Below, piece after piece: positions 8,996 to 17,034 of a DNA stretch of 64,000 nucleotides. This DNA is from Mobilisporobacter senegalensis (GTDB lineage: Bacteria > Bacillota > Clostridia > Lachnospirales > Lachnospiraceae): assembly GCF_003752155.1 (NCBI RefSeq), contig NZ_RJVG01000001.1, positions 496,001 through 560,000 of the forward strand, written 5' to 3'. The position numbers were made by a program, and so were the translations under genes. The notes under the pieces were generated by a model that was not told where the DNA came from, did no database searches, and saw nothing but the letters and a program-made list of their open reading frames with translations. Numbering within the stretch: the stretch's first letter is position 1; each line of letters starts with the position of its first letter.

Positions 8996-9799
8996 GTGAC
9001 AGACAAAAAAATTGCAATACAATTTACGATGCTGACATTTTGCATAGCCTATCTTGTGTCAGGTTCTTTGATTGCTCTTGGACAATTCGGATATTTGGTT
9101 CACAACTGGGTTCACTCCTTACAGCAATTTGGAATGAATATTCCTTTTGCAATCTATATTTTGTCTCCCGCTATTGCTTCATATATCGTCCTGAAGAAAA
9201 ATAACAAAATAGCAGATTTTAAAGAATGGTTGAAAACTGTTTTTTATGCTAAAAATAATATCTCTCTCTATTTGTTCGTTGTTGGAGGGCTTGTACTGTA
9301 TTTTTTGATACATATTGCTGTTTCAGGCCGCACGGAAATGGTACTTCCATTTTATACGTTCTTACTTTCCCTGCCTGGTAGTCTTATTATCGGTGGCTTG
9401 GAGGAAGCTGGCTGGATGTACATATTGCAGCCTGAGCTTGACAAAAAATATGGCTTTATTTTATCTTCTATTTTTTTGGGGATCATTTGGGCTTTATGGC
9501 ATATCCCTCTCTTCTTCATTCCGGGGACAAATCACGGAGAGGGACTCATTAACTTTTGGATGTTTGCAGTTCAACTCGTGGCGTTTCGGTTTTTCAACGG
9601 GGCAATCTATAAAATATCAGGAAAAGGCCGTGTGTTTATGTGCGTATTATTCCACACCATGTTCAATGCGGCGTCCCCCATCTTTGGCACCATTACTATG
9701 ACTTGGGCGGGAACAATTGCCGCAAATTCTGTGATTGTCCTTGTTTCAATTGTAACCGTTGTGATATACAATAAAAGGAGATATCTTTATGAAATGTAG
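8996..9799 (+). CDS. CPBP-family intramembrane glutamic endopeptidase
   Basis: Multi-pass membrane protein of the CAAX-protease/bacteriocin-processing family (ABI domain). 267 residues, GTG start at 8996 with GAGGTG eight bases upstream. The three family motifs are present in the C-terminal half: GGLEEAGWM (paired Glu, motif 1), IIWALWHIPLFF (His of motif 2) and LFHTMFNAA (motif 3). Some members process bacteriocins or confer immunity, others have unknown roles; nothing nearby looks like a bacteriocin. The next gene overlaps by 11 bp. Base composition of this pair looks slightly less AT-rich than its neighbours, and the downstream gene is a deletion remnant, so it may be an insertion site. 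Confidence 0.88.
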   Translation: MTDKKIAIQFTMLTFCIAYLVSGSLIALGQFGYLVHNWVHSLQQFGMNIPFAIYILSPAIASYIVLKKNNKIADFKEWLKTVFYAKNNISLYLFVVGGLVLYFLIHIAVSGRTEMVLPFYTFLLSLPGSLIIGGLEEAGWMYILQPELDKKYGFILSSIFLGIIWALWHIPLFFIPGTNHGEGLINFWMFAVQLVAFRFFNGAIYKISGKGRVFMCVLFHTMFNAASPIFGTITMTWAGTIAANSVIVLVSIVTVVIYNKRRYLYEM

Positions 9800-10052
9800 A
9801 ATTGGGTGCGCAGCCTGCTGCATTGCACCCTCCATATCATCGCCAATCCCAGGTATGTCCGATGGCAAGCCCCCGGGAATAAGGTGTATTCAACTAACAG
9901 ATGATAATAAATGTAAGTTATTCGGCAAAAAAGAGCGGCCAGCAGTATGTGGAAGTTTAAGGGCTTCGGTGGAAATGTGCGGAACGAGTGATAAGGAAGC
10001 CTTTAAATATCTGGAGGAGCTGGAGAAGATTACGGGAAGGGATAGTCAGTAA
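9789..10052 (+). CDS. YkgJ-like cysteine-cluster protein
   Basis: Small 87-residue protein rich in Cys: GCAACCIAPS near the N-terminus, then GIRCIQLTDDNKCKLFG and RPAVCGSL. This is the pattern of the YkgJ/UPF0153 family, thought to coordinate an Fe-S cluster or zinc. Function unknown. It overlaps the CPBP protease gene by 11 bp in another frame, with an internal AAAGGAG ribosome site inside that gene, so the two are co-transcribed. It converges with the thpR remnant. Confidence 0.8.
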   Translation: MKCRIGCAACCIAPSISSPIPGMSDGKPPGIRCIQLTDDNKCKLFGKKERPAVCGSLRASVEMCGTSDKEAFKYLEELEKITGRDSQ

Positions 10053-10065
10053 TCTGGTTATCTCT

Positions 10066-10404
10066 CTAATCTCTTACTCCAACTTCACCCCGTACACCTC
10101 TGTATAGACCAGTTTTCCATTCTCCCTCTCCGATTTCATCAGGCTTATCTTCTCTACGTTTAAAGTTTCCTAAGCCGTTTATAGATATGGGAAATTCATT
10201 TACACCGGCTTTATTAACCGCCAGTTCCATAGCTTGTCTTACTTTTCGGTCAGATTCAAGTTCTCCTAAGAATACAAGGGTCAGATGCAGATTATTATAG
10301 TCAACAAAATTACCTCGTAATGAAGATTCTTTTAACTCCTTCATAATGCTCTTTAAATAATCTTTCACTTCTTTATGAAATAGAATCGCAATAAATAAAC
10401 GCAT
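10066..10404 (-). pseudogene. thpR: RNA 2',3'-cyclic phosphodiesterase (ThpR/LigT) with internal deletion and frame change
   Basis: The N-terminal part is a normal ThpR: MRLFIAILFHKEVKDYL, first catalytic HxTx motif HLTL, and INGLGNFKRRE. After this the frame reads GEGEWKTGLYRGVRGEVGV, unlike the family. In the next frame the same DNA reads SLMKSERENGKLVYTEVYGV followed by KLE and a stop at 10074-10076, which matches the usual ThpR C-terminus. So about 75-80 codons, including the second HxTx motif, appear to have been lost at about 10140-10160, leaving both ends joined out of frame. Family members are about 180 residues; this has 112. Ribosome site AGGAGG is intact. Two HxTx motifs are needed for catalysis, so the product should be inactive. 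Confidence 0.85.
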
Positions 10405-10460
10405 ACATACCTCCTGGACTTTAGTTTAAGCTCTTATTAACTAATATTTACCATTTTATG

Positions 10461-10489
10461 TTGCTTATTTCCTTGGGATAATATACAAT
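10461..10489 (+). promoter_or_regulatory. Candidate promoter of the ABC-2 exporter operon
   Basis: TTGCTT (10461-10466), 17 bases, TACAAT (10484-10489), 40 bases before the ATPase start. Reasonable sigma-A boxes, not proven. Confidence 0.55.
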
Positions 10490-10528
10490 TATATAAAAAT
10501 TTACCAGGAAATTATAAGAGGACAAATC

Positions 10529-11443
10529 ATGGATAATATTATTGAGATCAAAGGACTAAAAAAGTCCTATGGTAATGTGAAGGCTGTAAATGGGATTGAT
10601 TTTTATGTAGAACCAGGAACGCTCTTTGCCTTCTTAGGCCCTAATGGCGCAGGAAAGTCAACCACCATCGATATGATCAGCACCCTTTTGGAACCTGATG
10701 AGGGAGAGATTTTAATTGATGGTTATACTTTAGGTAAAGATGATAGTAAAATTCGTTCTGTTCTTGGTATCGTATTTCAGGATAGTCTGTTAGATAATCT
10801 TTTGACAGTAAAAGAAAATTTAATGACAAGAGGCAATCTATATGAGATAAATACCAAAGAATTAAAAAAGTCTGTAGAATATGCTACAGAGTGTACTGGA
10901 GTGAAAGATTTTCTAGACCGTCCTTATGGTAAATTATCAGGAGGCCAAAGGAGAAGAGCTGATATTGCAAGAGCACTGATAAATACTCCTAAGATCCTTA
11001 TATTAGACGAGCCCACTACAGGACTTGATCCTCAGACCAGGCAAAATGTATGGGAAACCATTGAACGGCTAAAAAAAGAAAAAGGAATGACTATATTTCT
11101 TACTACCCACTATATGGAAGAAGCTGCAAGAGCTGACTATGTTGTAGTAATAGATAGTGGTGAAATTACTGCCAAAGGAACACCTTCAGAACTAAAAGAA
11201 GCTTATAGTTCTGATTATATGGCAATTCATACTTCAGATATGGAAGATGTAACAAAGATTCTTATGGAACTTGGATATAAGTATGAAATCAATGTAGATG
11301 CCGTTACAATAAAGCTGGAATCTACGTTACAAGCACTTCCTATCTTAGAGAAATGTAAAGGTAAAATGATTGGTTTTCAGGTTATGAAAGGTACTATGGA
11401 TGATGCATTTATTAATATTACAGGAAAGGAGTTAAGAGAATGA
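10529..11443 (+). CDS. ABC-2 exporter ATP-binding protein (DrrA-like)
   Basis: Cytoplasmic ATPase of an ABC-2-type export system, 304 residues. Walker A GPNGAGKSTTIDM, Q-loop VFQDSLLD, signature LSGGQRRRADIARAL, Walker B ILILDEPTTGLDP and switch His TTHYMEE are all intact. The C-terminal 80 residues form the extension (YEINVDAVTIKLEST...) common in DrrA/CcmA-like drug or lipid exporters. ATG preceded by AGAGGA. Its stop overlaps the permease start by 4 bp (ATGA), so both are made together. Substrate unknown; resistance to an antibiotic or lantibiotic is possible but not shown. Confidence 0.92.
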   Translation: MDNIIEIKGLKKSYGNVKAVNGIDFYVEPGTLFAFLGPNGAGKSTTIDMISTLLEPDEGEILIDGYTLGKDDSKIRSVLGIVFQDSLLDNLLTVKENLMTRGNLYEINTKELKKSVEYATECTGVKDFLDRPYGKLSGGQRRRADIARALINTPKILILDEPTTGLDPQTRQNVWETIERLKKEKGMTIFLTTHYMEEAARADYVVVIDSGEITAKGTPSELKEAYSSDYMAIHTSDMEDVTKILMELGYKYEINVDAVTIKLESTLQALPILEKCKGKMIGFQVMKGTMDDAFINITGKELRE

Positions 11444-12294
11444 AAAATTTAATAAAACGTAATCTGTTGATTTTCTTTCGAGATAAAGCAGCTGTATTCT
11501 TCTCTCTTCTTGGTGTATTTGTAATAATCGGTCTATATGTACTTTTCTTAGGTGATATGTTAGTAAAAGGTATGAATGATACACCAGGTGCCAGATTCTT
11601 AATGGATAGCTGGATAATGTCTGGTTTATTAGCAGTAACTCCAATCACTACAGTTCTTGGCTCGTTGGGAATAATGATAGAGGATAAACAAAGAAAGATC
11701 TATAAAGACTTTTTGGCCTCGCCAGTGAAAAGAAGTGTTTTAGCCGGTGGATATATCATCAATAGTTTTATTGTAAGTCTGATCTTAACTTTTATAACTT
11801 TAATACTGGCGGAAATATATGTTTTGATGAATGGCGGTGAACTATTATCCCTGGAAGCTTTTCTTAAAGTTGTAGGGCTAACAATTCTTACTGTTTTATA
11901 TTCCAGTTTCATGATGTTTTTTATGGTTTCATTTTTTAAAAGTAACAATGCTTTTGCGACTGCAAGTACCGTAATAGGTACTTTGATTGGTTTTTTAACC
12001 GGAGTTTACATACCAATCGGTGAATTACCTGGTTCCGTTCAAACTGTAGTAAAAATATTTCCGCCTTCCCATTCTGCTGTCCTTCTTCGAAAAATAATGA
12101 TGGAAGAAGCTGAAAAAATTTCCTTTGCAGGAGCACCGGTGGAGGCTCTGGAAGAATTCAGATTATCCATGGGGATATCCTTTGAATTAGGAGATAAAGT
12201 TCTTAGTTCCTATGCCAGTATATTATATATACTGATAATAACGGTGTTGTTCTGTGCCTTATCCATAAAGCAAATTACATATAAGCCCAAGTAA
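11440..12294 (+). CDS. ABC-2 exporter permease
   Basis: Membrane partner of the preceding ATPase, 284 residues with about six hydrophobic segments. It has an amphipathic N-terminus (NLIKRNLLIFFRDKAAVFFS) and the ABC-2 hallmark IYIPIGELPGSVQTVVKIFP-like segment, seen as GVYIPIGELPGSVQTVV, before the last extracellular part. A cytoplasmic insertion of acidic residues (MMEEAEKISF) precedes the final helices. It overlaps the ATPase gene by 4 bp. No terminator was recognised directly downstream; the next element is the consensus promoter of the GntR gene. Confidence 0.9.
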   Translation: MKNLIKRNLLIFFRDKAAVFFSLLGVFVIIGLYVLFLGDMLVKGMNDTPGARFLMDSWIMSGLLAVTPITTVLGSLGIMIEDKQRKIYKDFLASPVKRSVLAGGYIINSFIVSLILTFITLILAEIYVLMNGGELLSLEAFLKVVGLTILTVLYSSFMMFFMVSFFKSNNAFATASTVIGTLIGFLTGVYIPIGELPGSVQTVVKIFPPSHSAVLLRKIMMEEAEKISFAGAPVEALEEFRLSMGISFELGDKVLSSYASILYILIITVLFCALSIKQITYKPK

Positions 12295-12367
12295 TTAAAG
12301 CTTGACAATTTATCGTAAAACTCATTACACTTCCAGCAAAAAATAATAAGTTCTATTATAAAAATTC

Positions 12368-12396
12368 TTGACATATACTGATATATAATTTATAAT
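12368..12396 (+). promoter_or_regulatory. Consensus sigma-A promoter upstream of the GntR gene
   Basis: TTGACA (12368-12373), 17 bases, TATAAT (12391-12396): a perfect consensus promoter. The spacer contains ACTGATATAT, identical to ten bases of the palindrome at 12471-12484, suggesting that the same repressor could bind here. Confidence 0.88.
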
Positions 12397-12425
12397 CAAC
12401 ACCATATTAAATGTCAGATAAGAAT

Positions 12426-12460
12426 GCGACGGTGCATGAATGGATGCCTGCCGCTTTTTT
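12426..12460 (+). terminator. Leader terminator/attenuator ahead of gntR
   Basis: GCG-CGG-GCAT pairs with ATGC-CTG-CGC across a GAATGG loop, with one mismatch and one bulge, followed by six T. It sits only about 25 nt after the predicted start site (about 12403) and 60 bp before the GntR start. A transcript from the consensus promoter would end here unless the hairpin is overridden, so this is a leader attenuator or the end of a roughly 55-nt RNA. No ligand-binding fold was recognised. Confidence 0.65.
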
Positions 12461-12470
12461 ATTTGTATTG

Positions 12471-12484
12471 ACTGATATATCAGT
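12471..12484. promoter_or_regulatory. Candidate GntR operator
   Basis: Perfect 14-bp palindrome ACTGATATATCAGT, 35 bp before the regulator start, with a partial copy inside the promoter spacer at 12377-12388. FCD-type GntR proteins bind short palindromes near their own genes, so autoregulation is likely. Confidence 0.6.
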
Positions 12485-12519
12485 GGGATTTCATCTGGAT
12501 ACTAGGAGGTGATCTAATA

Positions 12520-13182
12520 TTGGAATTAAGCAGTATTGAGGAATCTTATTCAAAAGAAATTTATCAAAAAATTAAATCAGATATTCTTAATGGAGCTATC
12601 ACAGATGGAGAATTTCTTACTTTAGCTGAATTAGCACACAAGTATCAGGTTAGTAAAACTCCAATCAGAGATGCGTTAGGTACACTTGAAAGTAAGGGTT
12701 ATCTTATCTCCCTTCCAAGAAAAGGTTACCTTGTTAAACCCGTTACTGGAAAGGACATGAAAGAATCTCTGGAAATGCGTATTATTTTTGAAAAAGCTGC
12801 TGCAAGACTGGCAATCCTGAATGCAAATGATAAAGAATTAGAACAATTATATCAACTTGCAGAACAATTACCTGCAAGAATACATCAAGAAGAATTATTG
12901 CAATTTAATCACCTCAATGATTCATTCCATATGGCAATGGTAAAAGCCTCACATAACTCACAGCTTGTAGAGATGTATGGACAGGTGATGGAAAGTCTTA
13001 CCCGTATGCGAATGCAGGATACTTATTACCTGACCTTCCCAGAAGAAAAGGTCACTCATGCTGAAATAGCAAGAGCTTTAATAAACCGGGACATTCCGAA
13101 AACCGAGGAACTATTAGTATCCCATATATATAGTTTGGACGAGCGATTACACCTTCATGATAATCATGTATGGAACGAATAA
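12520..13182 (+). CDS. GntR-family (FadR/FCD) transcriptional regulator
   Basis: 220 residues: N-terminal winged helix (about 10-75, YQVSKTPIRDALGTLESKGY contains the recognition helix) and a C-terminal FCD ligand domain (about 85-210) with the metal-site residues D/H seen in LNDSFHMAMVKASHN and HAEIARALI. TTG is the start, seven bases after a full AGGAGGTGA; no better ATG is available. It heads a group with an amino-acid ABC importer and an asparaginase, so an amino acid or dicarboxylate such as aspartate is a reasonable effector. This is inference. Confidence 0.9.
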   Translation: MELSSIEESYSKEIYQKIKSDILNGAITDGEFLTLAELAHKYQVSKTPIRDALGTLESKGYLISLPRKGYLVKPVTGKDMKESLEMRIIFEKAAARLAILNANDKELEQLYQLAEQLPARIHQEELLQFNHLNDSFHMAMVKASHNSQLVEMYGQVMESLTRMRMQDTYYLTFPEEKVTHAEIARALINRDIPKTEELLVSHIYSLDERLHLHDNHVWNE

Positions 13183-13263
13183 TATTAAGGAACAATCTTA
13201 GGATTTTCTTTATAGAAACTATTGTAACAATAAATTATCAATCAAAGAATAGGGAGAATGACT

Positions 13264-14049
13264 ATGAAAAGAAAAACATTTATTGCACTAACTTGTACTT
13301 TAATACTTGCTATGGCGGCACTTACAGGATGTGGCTCAAAAAAGGAAACAGCTGGCGATACTGCATCTGATGATAAAGTATACTTAATTGCCTGCGATGC
13401 TAAATATGCTCCATTCTCATTTGAAGAAAATGGTACATACAAAGGAATCGACGTTGAACTTCTAGATGCCATTGCTAAAACAGAAGGTTTTAAATATGAA
13501 CTTAAACCAATGGATTTTAGTGCTGTTATTCCAGGTATCACTTCAGGTCAGCTTGATGGAGCTATTGCTGGTATGAGTATTACAGATGAAAGGAAACAAT
13601 CACTTGATTTCTCTGAAGGATATTTTGAATCCGGTTTATCCATCGTTGTTAATGCTAATAATACAGATATTAATAGCGAAGCAGATTTACAAAGCAAATC
13701 CGCTTCCATTAAAAAAGGGACAGCAGGTTCTCAATTTGCCGAAGATAATACCGATAAATATGGACTAAAACTTAACTACTTTGATGATTCACCAACTATG
13801 TTCCTGGATGTTGAAAATGGTAACTCCGATTTCTTATTAGAGGATTATCCGGTTATTGCTTATAAGATCAAAGTGGATGGTGATTCTAAATTAAGAATCG
13901 CTGGTGACAAACTATACACTGTTGACTATGGTTTTGCTGTTAAGAAAGACGATAACCAGGAATTATTAAAAATGTTCAACGATGGTCTGAAAAAGATCAA
14001 AGAAGATGGAACTTACGATAAAATCGTGGGCCAATATGTAGGAGAATAA
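13264..14049 (+). CDS. Amino-acid ABC transporter substrate-binding lipoprotein (family 3)
   Basis: Extracellular binding protein for a polar amino acid. Two in-frame ATGs occur; 13264 is preferred because AGGGAG ends seven bases before it, whereas 13258 is too close. Signal peptide with lipobox AALTGC, then the family-3 fold: YLIACDAKYAPFSFEENGTY, GIDVELLDAIA, AGMSITDERKQSLDFS and VDYGFAVKKDDNQELL are the classic segments. 261 residues. Followed after 16 bp by its permease. The exact substrate is not readable; linkage to asparaginase hints at asparagine, glutamine or their acids. Confidence 0.92.
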   Translation: MKRKTFIALTCTLILAMAALTGCGSKKETAGDTASDDKVYLIACDAKYAPFSFEENGTYKGIDVELLDAIAKTEGFKYELKPMDFSAVIPGITSGQLDGAIAGMSITDERKQSLDFSEGYFESGLSIVVNANNTDINSEADLQSKSASIKKGTAGSQFAEDNTDKYGLKLNYFDDSPTMFLDVENGNSDFLLEDYPVIAYKIKVDGDSKLRIAGDKLYTVDYGFAVKKDDNQELLKMFNDGLKKIKEDGTYDKIVGQYVGE

Positions 14050-14065
14050 ATAAGGAGCGAATAAA

Positions 14066-14731
14066 ATGCAGCTATTTAATATATTCATGGATAATCTGCC
14101 AAGCATATTATCCGGTATCATGGTTACGATTAAGCTATCAATAATATCATTGCTTGTGGCGGTTGTTTTAGGAATAGTGTTTGGAATTTTTAGATTAAGT
14201 AAAATTAAGATATTAGAAGGCATCGCTGTTGGTTATCTATATATTATTAGAGGTACGCCATTAATGGTTCAGGCATTATTCATCTATTTTGGTATTGCTC
14301 CTTTAATTATACCTAGAAGTGATCCATTTATCTGTGGTGTTATCGCTTTATCCTTAAATGCAGGTGCTTATATGTCTGAAATATTCCGAGCAGGAATTTT
14401 AGCTGTAGATTTTGGTCAAATGGAAGCTTCCAGAAGTTTAGGTCTGGGTTATTTTAAAACAATGCAAAAAGTTATCTTACCTCAGGCCGTTAAGATAATG
14501 ATTCCATCAATTATCAACCAGTTTATTGTAACAATGAAAGATACTTCTATTCTTACTGTTATCAGTATCCGGGAATTAACTGCCAGTGGGCAGATTATTG
14601 TTGCAAGAAACTTCAAACCATTAGAAACCTATGGCGTGATAGCAGTTATGTATTTTCTCTTAATTACAGCGCTAAGTATATTTTCATCTTATGTAGAAAG
14701 GAGATTACACCGTGGTCATAAAAGCAACTAA
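14066..14731 (+). CDS. Amino-acid ABC transporter permease (HisM/GlnP family)
   Basis: 221-residue membrane subunit of a polar amino acid importer with about five membrane segments. Conserved family segments: [18 protein letters not shown] near the middle and the ATPase-contact loop [20 protein letters not shown]. Single permease gene, so the channel would be a homodimer. It overlaps the ATPase gene by 20 bp, and the AAAGGAG that starts the ATPase lies inside this gene. Confidence 0.93.
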   Translation: MQLFNIFMDNLPSILSGIMVTIKLSIISLLVAVVLGIVFGIFRLSKIKILEGIAVGYLYIIRGTPLMVQALFIYFGIAPLIIPRSDPFICGVIALSLNAGAYMSEIFRAGILAVDFGQMEASRSLGLGYFKTMQKVILPQAVKIMIPSIINQFIVTMKDTSILTVISIRELTASGQIIVARNFKPLETYGVIAVMYFLLITALSIFSSYVERRLHRGHKSN

Positions 14732-15443
14732 TATTAAAAAACATTTTGGTGAATTAGAAGTGTTAAAAGATATCTCCTTAGAGATCACTGAAGGTGAAGT
14801 TGTATGTATCATTGGACCTTCCGGTTCAGGTAAAAGTACATTGCTTAGATGTCTGAATCGTCTGGAAGAGATACAGGCTGGTACGATTAACATATTAGGA
14901 AATGATTTGGTTAAGAATAAAAAAATTGATAAAATACGCGAAAATATTGGCATGGTATTTCAGCATTTTAATCTGTTTCCTCATCTTACAGTAACAGAAA
15001 ATATGATTTTAGCTCCTGTTGAACTTAAAAAAATGTCAAAAGCTGATGCGAAAGTGAAAGCGGAAGAATTACTTGACCAGGTTGGATTACTTGATAAGAA
15101 AGATGTATATCCTGATACTTTATCCGGTGGCCAGAAGCAAAGAGTTGCTATTGCAAGGGCTCTGGAAATGAACCCCAAAATCATGTTGTTTGATGAACCA
15201 ACTTCAGCTCTTGATCCGGAAATGGTAGGGGAAGTACTTAAAGTTATGAAAGATTTAGCTTCCAAAGGAATGACCATGGTTATCGTTACTCATGAGATGG
15301 GATTTGCAAGAGATGTTGCCGATCGTGTTATCTTTATGGATCAAGGTTATATTTTAGAAGACGATACTCCTGAAAATATATTTACCAATCCAACAAGTGA
15401 TCGATGCAAGGAATTTTTAAATAAAGTAATTAATTGTGAATAA
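14712..15443 (+). CDS. Amino-acid ABC transporter ATP-binding protein (GlnQ type)
   Basis: 243-residue ATPase. Walker [22 protein letters not shown]-loop [12 protein letters not shown], signature [15 protein letters not shown], Walker [16 protein letters not shown] and switch VTHEMGFAR are intact; the NLFPHLTV segment marks the polar amino acid subfamily. GTG start at 14712, eight bases after AAAGGAG, within the end of the permease gene. An inverted repeat follows the stop, then the asparaginase gene 87 bp downstream. Confidence 0.94.
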   Translation: MVIKATNIKKHFGELEVLKDISLEITEGEVVCIIGPSGSGKSTLLRCLNRLEEIQAGTINILGNDLVKNKKIDKIRENIGMVFQHFNLFPHLTVTENMILAPVELKKMSKADAKVKAEELLDQVGLLDKKDVYPDTLSGGQKQRVAIARALEMNPKIMLFDEPTSALDPEMVGEVLKVMKDLASKGMTMVIVTHEMGFARDVADRVIFMDQGYILEDDTPENIFTNPTSDRCKEFLNKVINCE

Positions 15444-15455
15444 AAAGTAAATGTT

Positions 15456-15486
15456 CAACCTCTTACCGCAGCTGCTTAAGAGGTTG
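15456..15486 (+). terminator. Inverted repeat between importer and asparaginase genes
   Basis: CAACCTCTTA pairs with TAAGAGGTTG (10 bp, 11-base loop). The following T-run is interrupted (TTCTATTACATACTTTTTT), so it may be a partial terminator or an mRNA stabilising hairpin that sets lower asparaginase expression. Confidence 0.55.
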
Positions 15487-15530
15487 TTCTATTACATACT
15501 TTTTTACTAAAAGTCAAAGAAGGAATCATT

Positions 15531-16532
15531 ATGAAAAAGAGAATTCTCATTATTACAACCGGAGGAACACTGGCTTCTTCCCACGGCAGGGAAGGATTAG
15601 TTCCTGTATTGGATAGTAATTATATATTTTCAAGAATTGAAGGAATGGCAAAGGAGTTTGATATTGAAACCGTAGATTTATTTTCTTTGGACAGTTCCAA
15701 TATTCAACCTGAAGAATGGCAGATTCTAGGTGATACAATTTATAAAAATCTGGATAATTTCGATGGTATCATTATAATACACGGAACGGATACTATGGCA
15801 TACACCTCTTCTGCCCTGTCTTACATGCTTCAAAATATATCAAAACCCGTTGTTCTTACTGGAAGTCAATTATCTATCTTAAATCCAATTGCAGATGCGG
15901 AAGAGAATTGCCGTCTGGCTCTTAATATGGCAGCCAGTAATGTACCTGGTATATTTATAGCTTTTAACCGTAAGGTAATCCTTGGATGTCGTGCTTCCAA
16001 AGTGCGTACCATTAGTTTTGATGCATTTGAAAGTATTAACAGCCCTTATGTGGGTGTGGTAAATTCCAACGGTTTGGACCTGGCCAGGTATACCATTATT
16101 CCTCCAAAGGATCCCCTTAAATTTAAAAGAGAATTAAATACGAAAGTATTCTTGCTTAAATTGATTCCAGGAATAGATCCTGATATATTTCAGGTGCTTC
16201 ATCAAATGGGGTATAAAGGAGTTTTCATTGAAGCTTTTGGTATCGGTGGATTGCCTTTTTATCGAAGAGATTTAGCAGAATCTATTGGCAATGCCATAAA
16301 AAATGGTATGACAATCTTAGTAGGAAGCCAATGTATCTATGATGGAAGCAATCTATCCATATATCAGACCGGGCAAAAAATATTACAGCAAGGGGCTTTG
16401 CAAAGCTATGACATGACTACGGAGGCCTCCGTCACAAAGCTTATGTGGGTTCTGGGGCAAACAGAAAATCCGGAAGAAATCAGGATGTATTTTCAGAAAA
16501 GCCTGTCAGGAGAAGTGAATCTTCCGGAATAA
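15531..16532 (+). CDS. ansA: L-asparaginase, type I (cytoplasmic)
   Basis: Hydrolyses L-asparagine to aspartate and ammonia. 333 residues, no signal peptide. First catalytic Thr in LIITTGGTLASS, second motif IIIIHGTDTMAYTSSAL with the HGTDT core; FESINSPYVGVVNSNG and LVGSQCIYDGSNL are also typical of the AnsA group. Start ATG with AAGAAGGA upstream. It ends a gntR-binding protein-permease-ATPase-asparaginase series, so imported asparagine may be used directly. The last 40 bp overlap the reversed flavodoxin remnant. Confidence 0.9.
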   Translation: MKKRILIITTGGTLASSHGREGLVPVLDSNYIFSRIEGMAKEFDIETVDLFSLDSSNIQPEEWQILGDTIYKNLDNFDGIIIIHGTDTMAYTSSALSYMLQNISKPVVLTGSQLSILNPIADAEENCRLALNMAASNVPGIFIAFNRKVILGCRASKVRTISFDAFESINSPYVGVVNSNGLDLARYTIIPPKDPLKFKRELNTKVFLLKLIPGIDPDIFQVLHQMGYKGVFIEAFGIGGLPFYRRDLAESIGNAIKNGMTILVGSQCIYDGSNLSIYQTGQKILQQGALQSYDMTTEASVTKLMWVLGQTENPEEIRMYFQKSLSGEVNLPE

Positions 16533-17029
16533 AGCGGGGATTGTTTAATCCTTTCTACTGCAACCTTAGTCAATCGCTTTAGATCCTCTTCATTGATCCG
16601 GTAAGCGGAAGTCTCCTTACGTGTAGTTGAACCACTCGGAGAAATCAAGTCCGCAATATGCTGGTCTATCAGTATGGAGGGCTGCCTTCCTGTTCTTCGC
16701 AGAAGCTCGTTTGACAGTTTCAGATTTCCGCCATCGGCCCCGCCACTTATGGATAAAAAGCCATACGACTTGGGATTTTGTTTTAAATCGTTTAAGTACG
16801 TCCGGAGCGGAGATGCCACTTGGCCCATCCAAACAGGCCCCAGAAAAAGTACTAGATCACATTGCTGAAGAACATCTGGGGCGGGCTGAACCTTAGGCAT
16901 CCGCGAAAAAAGTATATCCAGAACGATAGACCCCATTGTGACGGGCTTCTGTACGGATACTTTAATATGTTTTGCCTGAAACTCGCTGGCCAGACATTCC
17001 GCCAAAGCTTCATTATTACCTGTTATTAT
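16493..17029 (-). pseudogene. Flavodoxin-family protein, 5'-truncated remnant
   Basis: The frame reads ITGNNEALAECLASEFQAKH from 17029, then FLGPVWMGQVASPLRTYLND and FLSISGGADGGNLKL, which fit flavodoxin-like FMN proteins of the (FMN-dependent) reductase group. The first strand and FMN loop of such proteins (typically M-x5-Y/F-S-x-T-G-N) is cut off: directly before ITGN there is an in-frame TAA, and the stop of the upstream hydrolase gene lies only five bases further. The longest conventional start is TTG at 17005, without a ribosome site. The 3' end also runs 40 bp into the asparaginase gene in antisense, so the original stop may be lost. The segment 16540-17000 is visibly richer in G+C than both neighbours, suggesting foreign origin followed by decay. 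A short functional product cannot be excluded. Confidence 0.7.
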
Positions 17030-17034
17030 TTACA

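Noticed and set aside
9315-9701. Plus-strand frame of 128 codons inside the CPBP gene
   Set aside because: Overlaps the CPBP protease, whose three motifs are intact, and shows no family features of its own.
16627-16896. Plus-strand frame of 89 codons opposite the flavodoxin fragment
   Set aside because: No ribosome site. The minus strand clearly reads a flavodoxin-like protein, so this is a shadow in a G+C-richer stretch.
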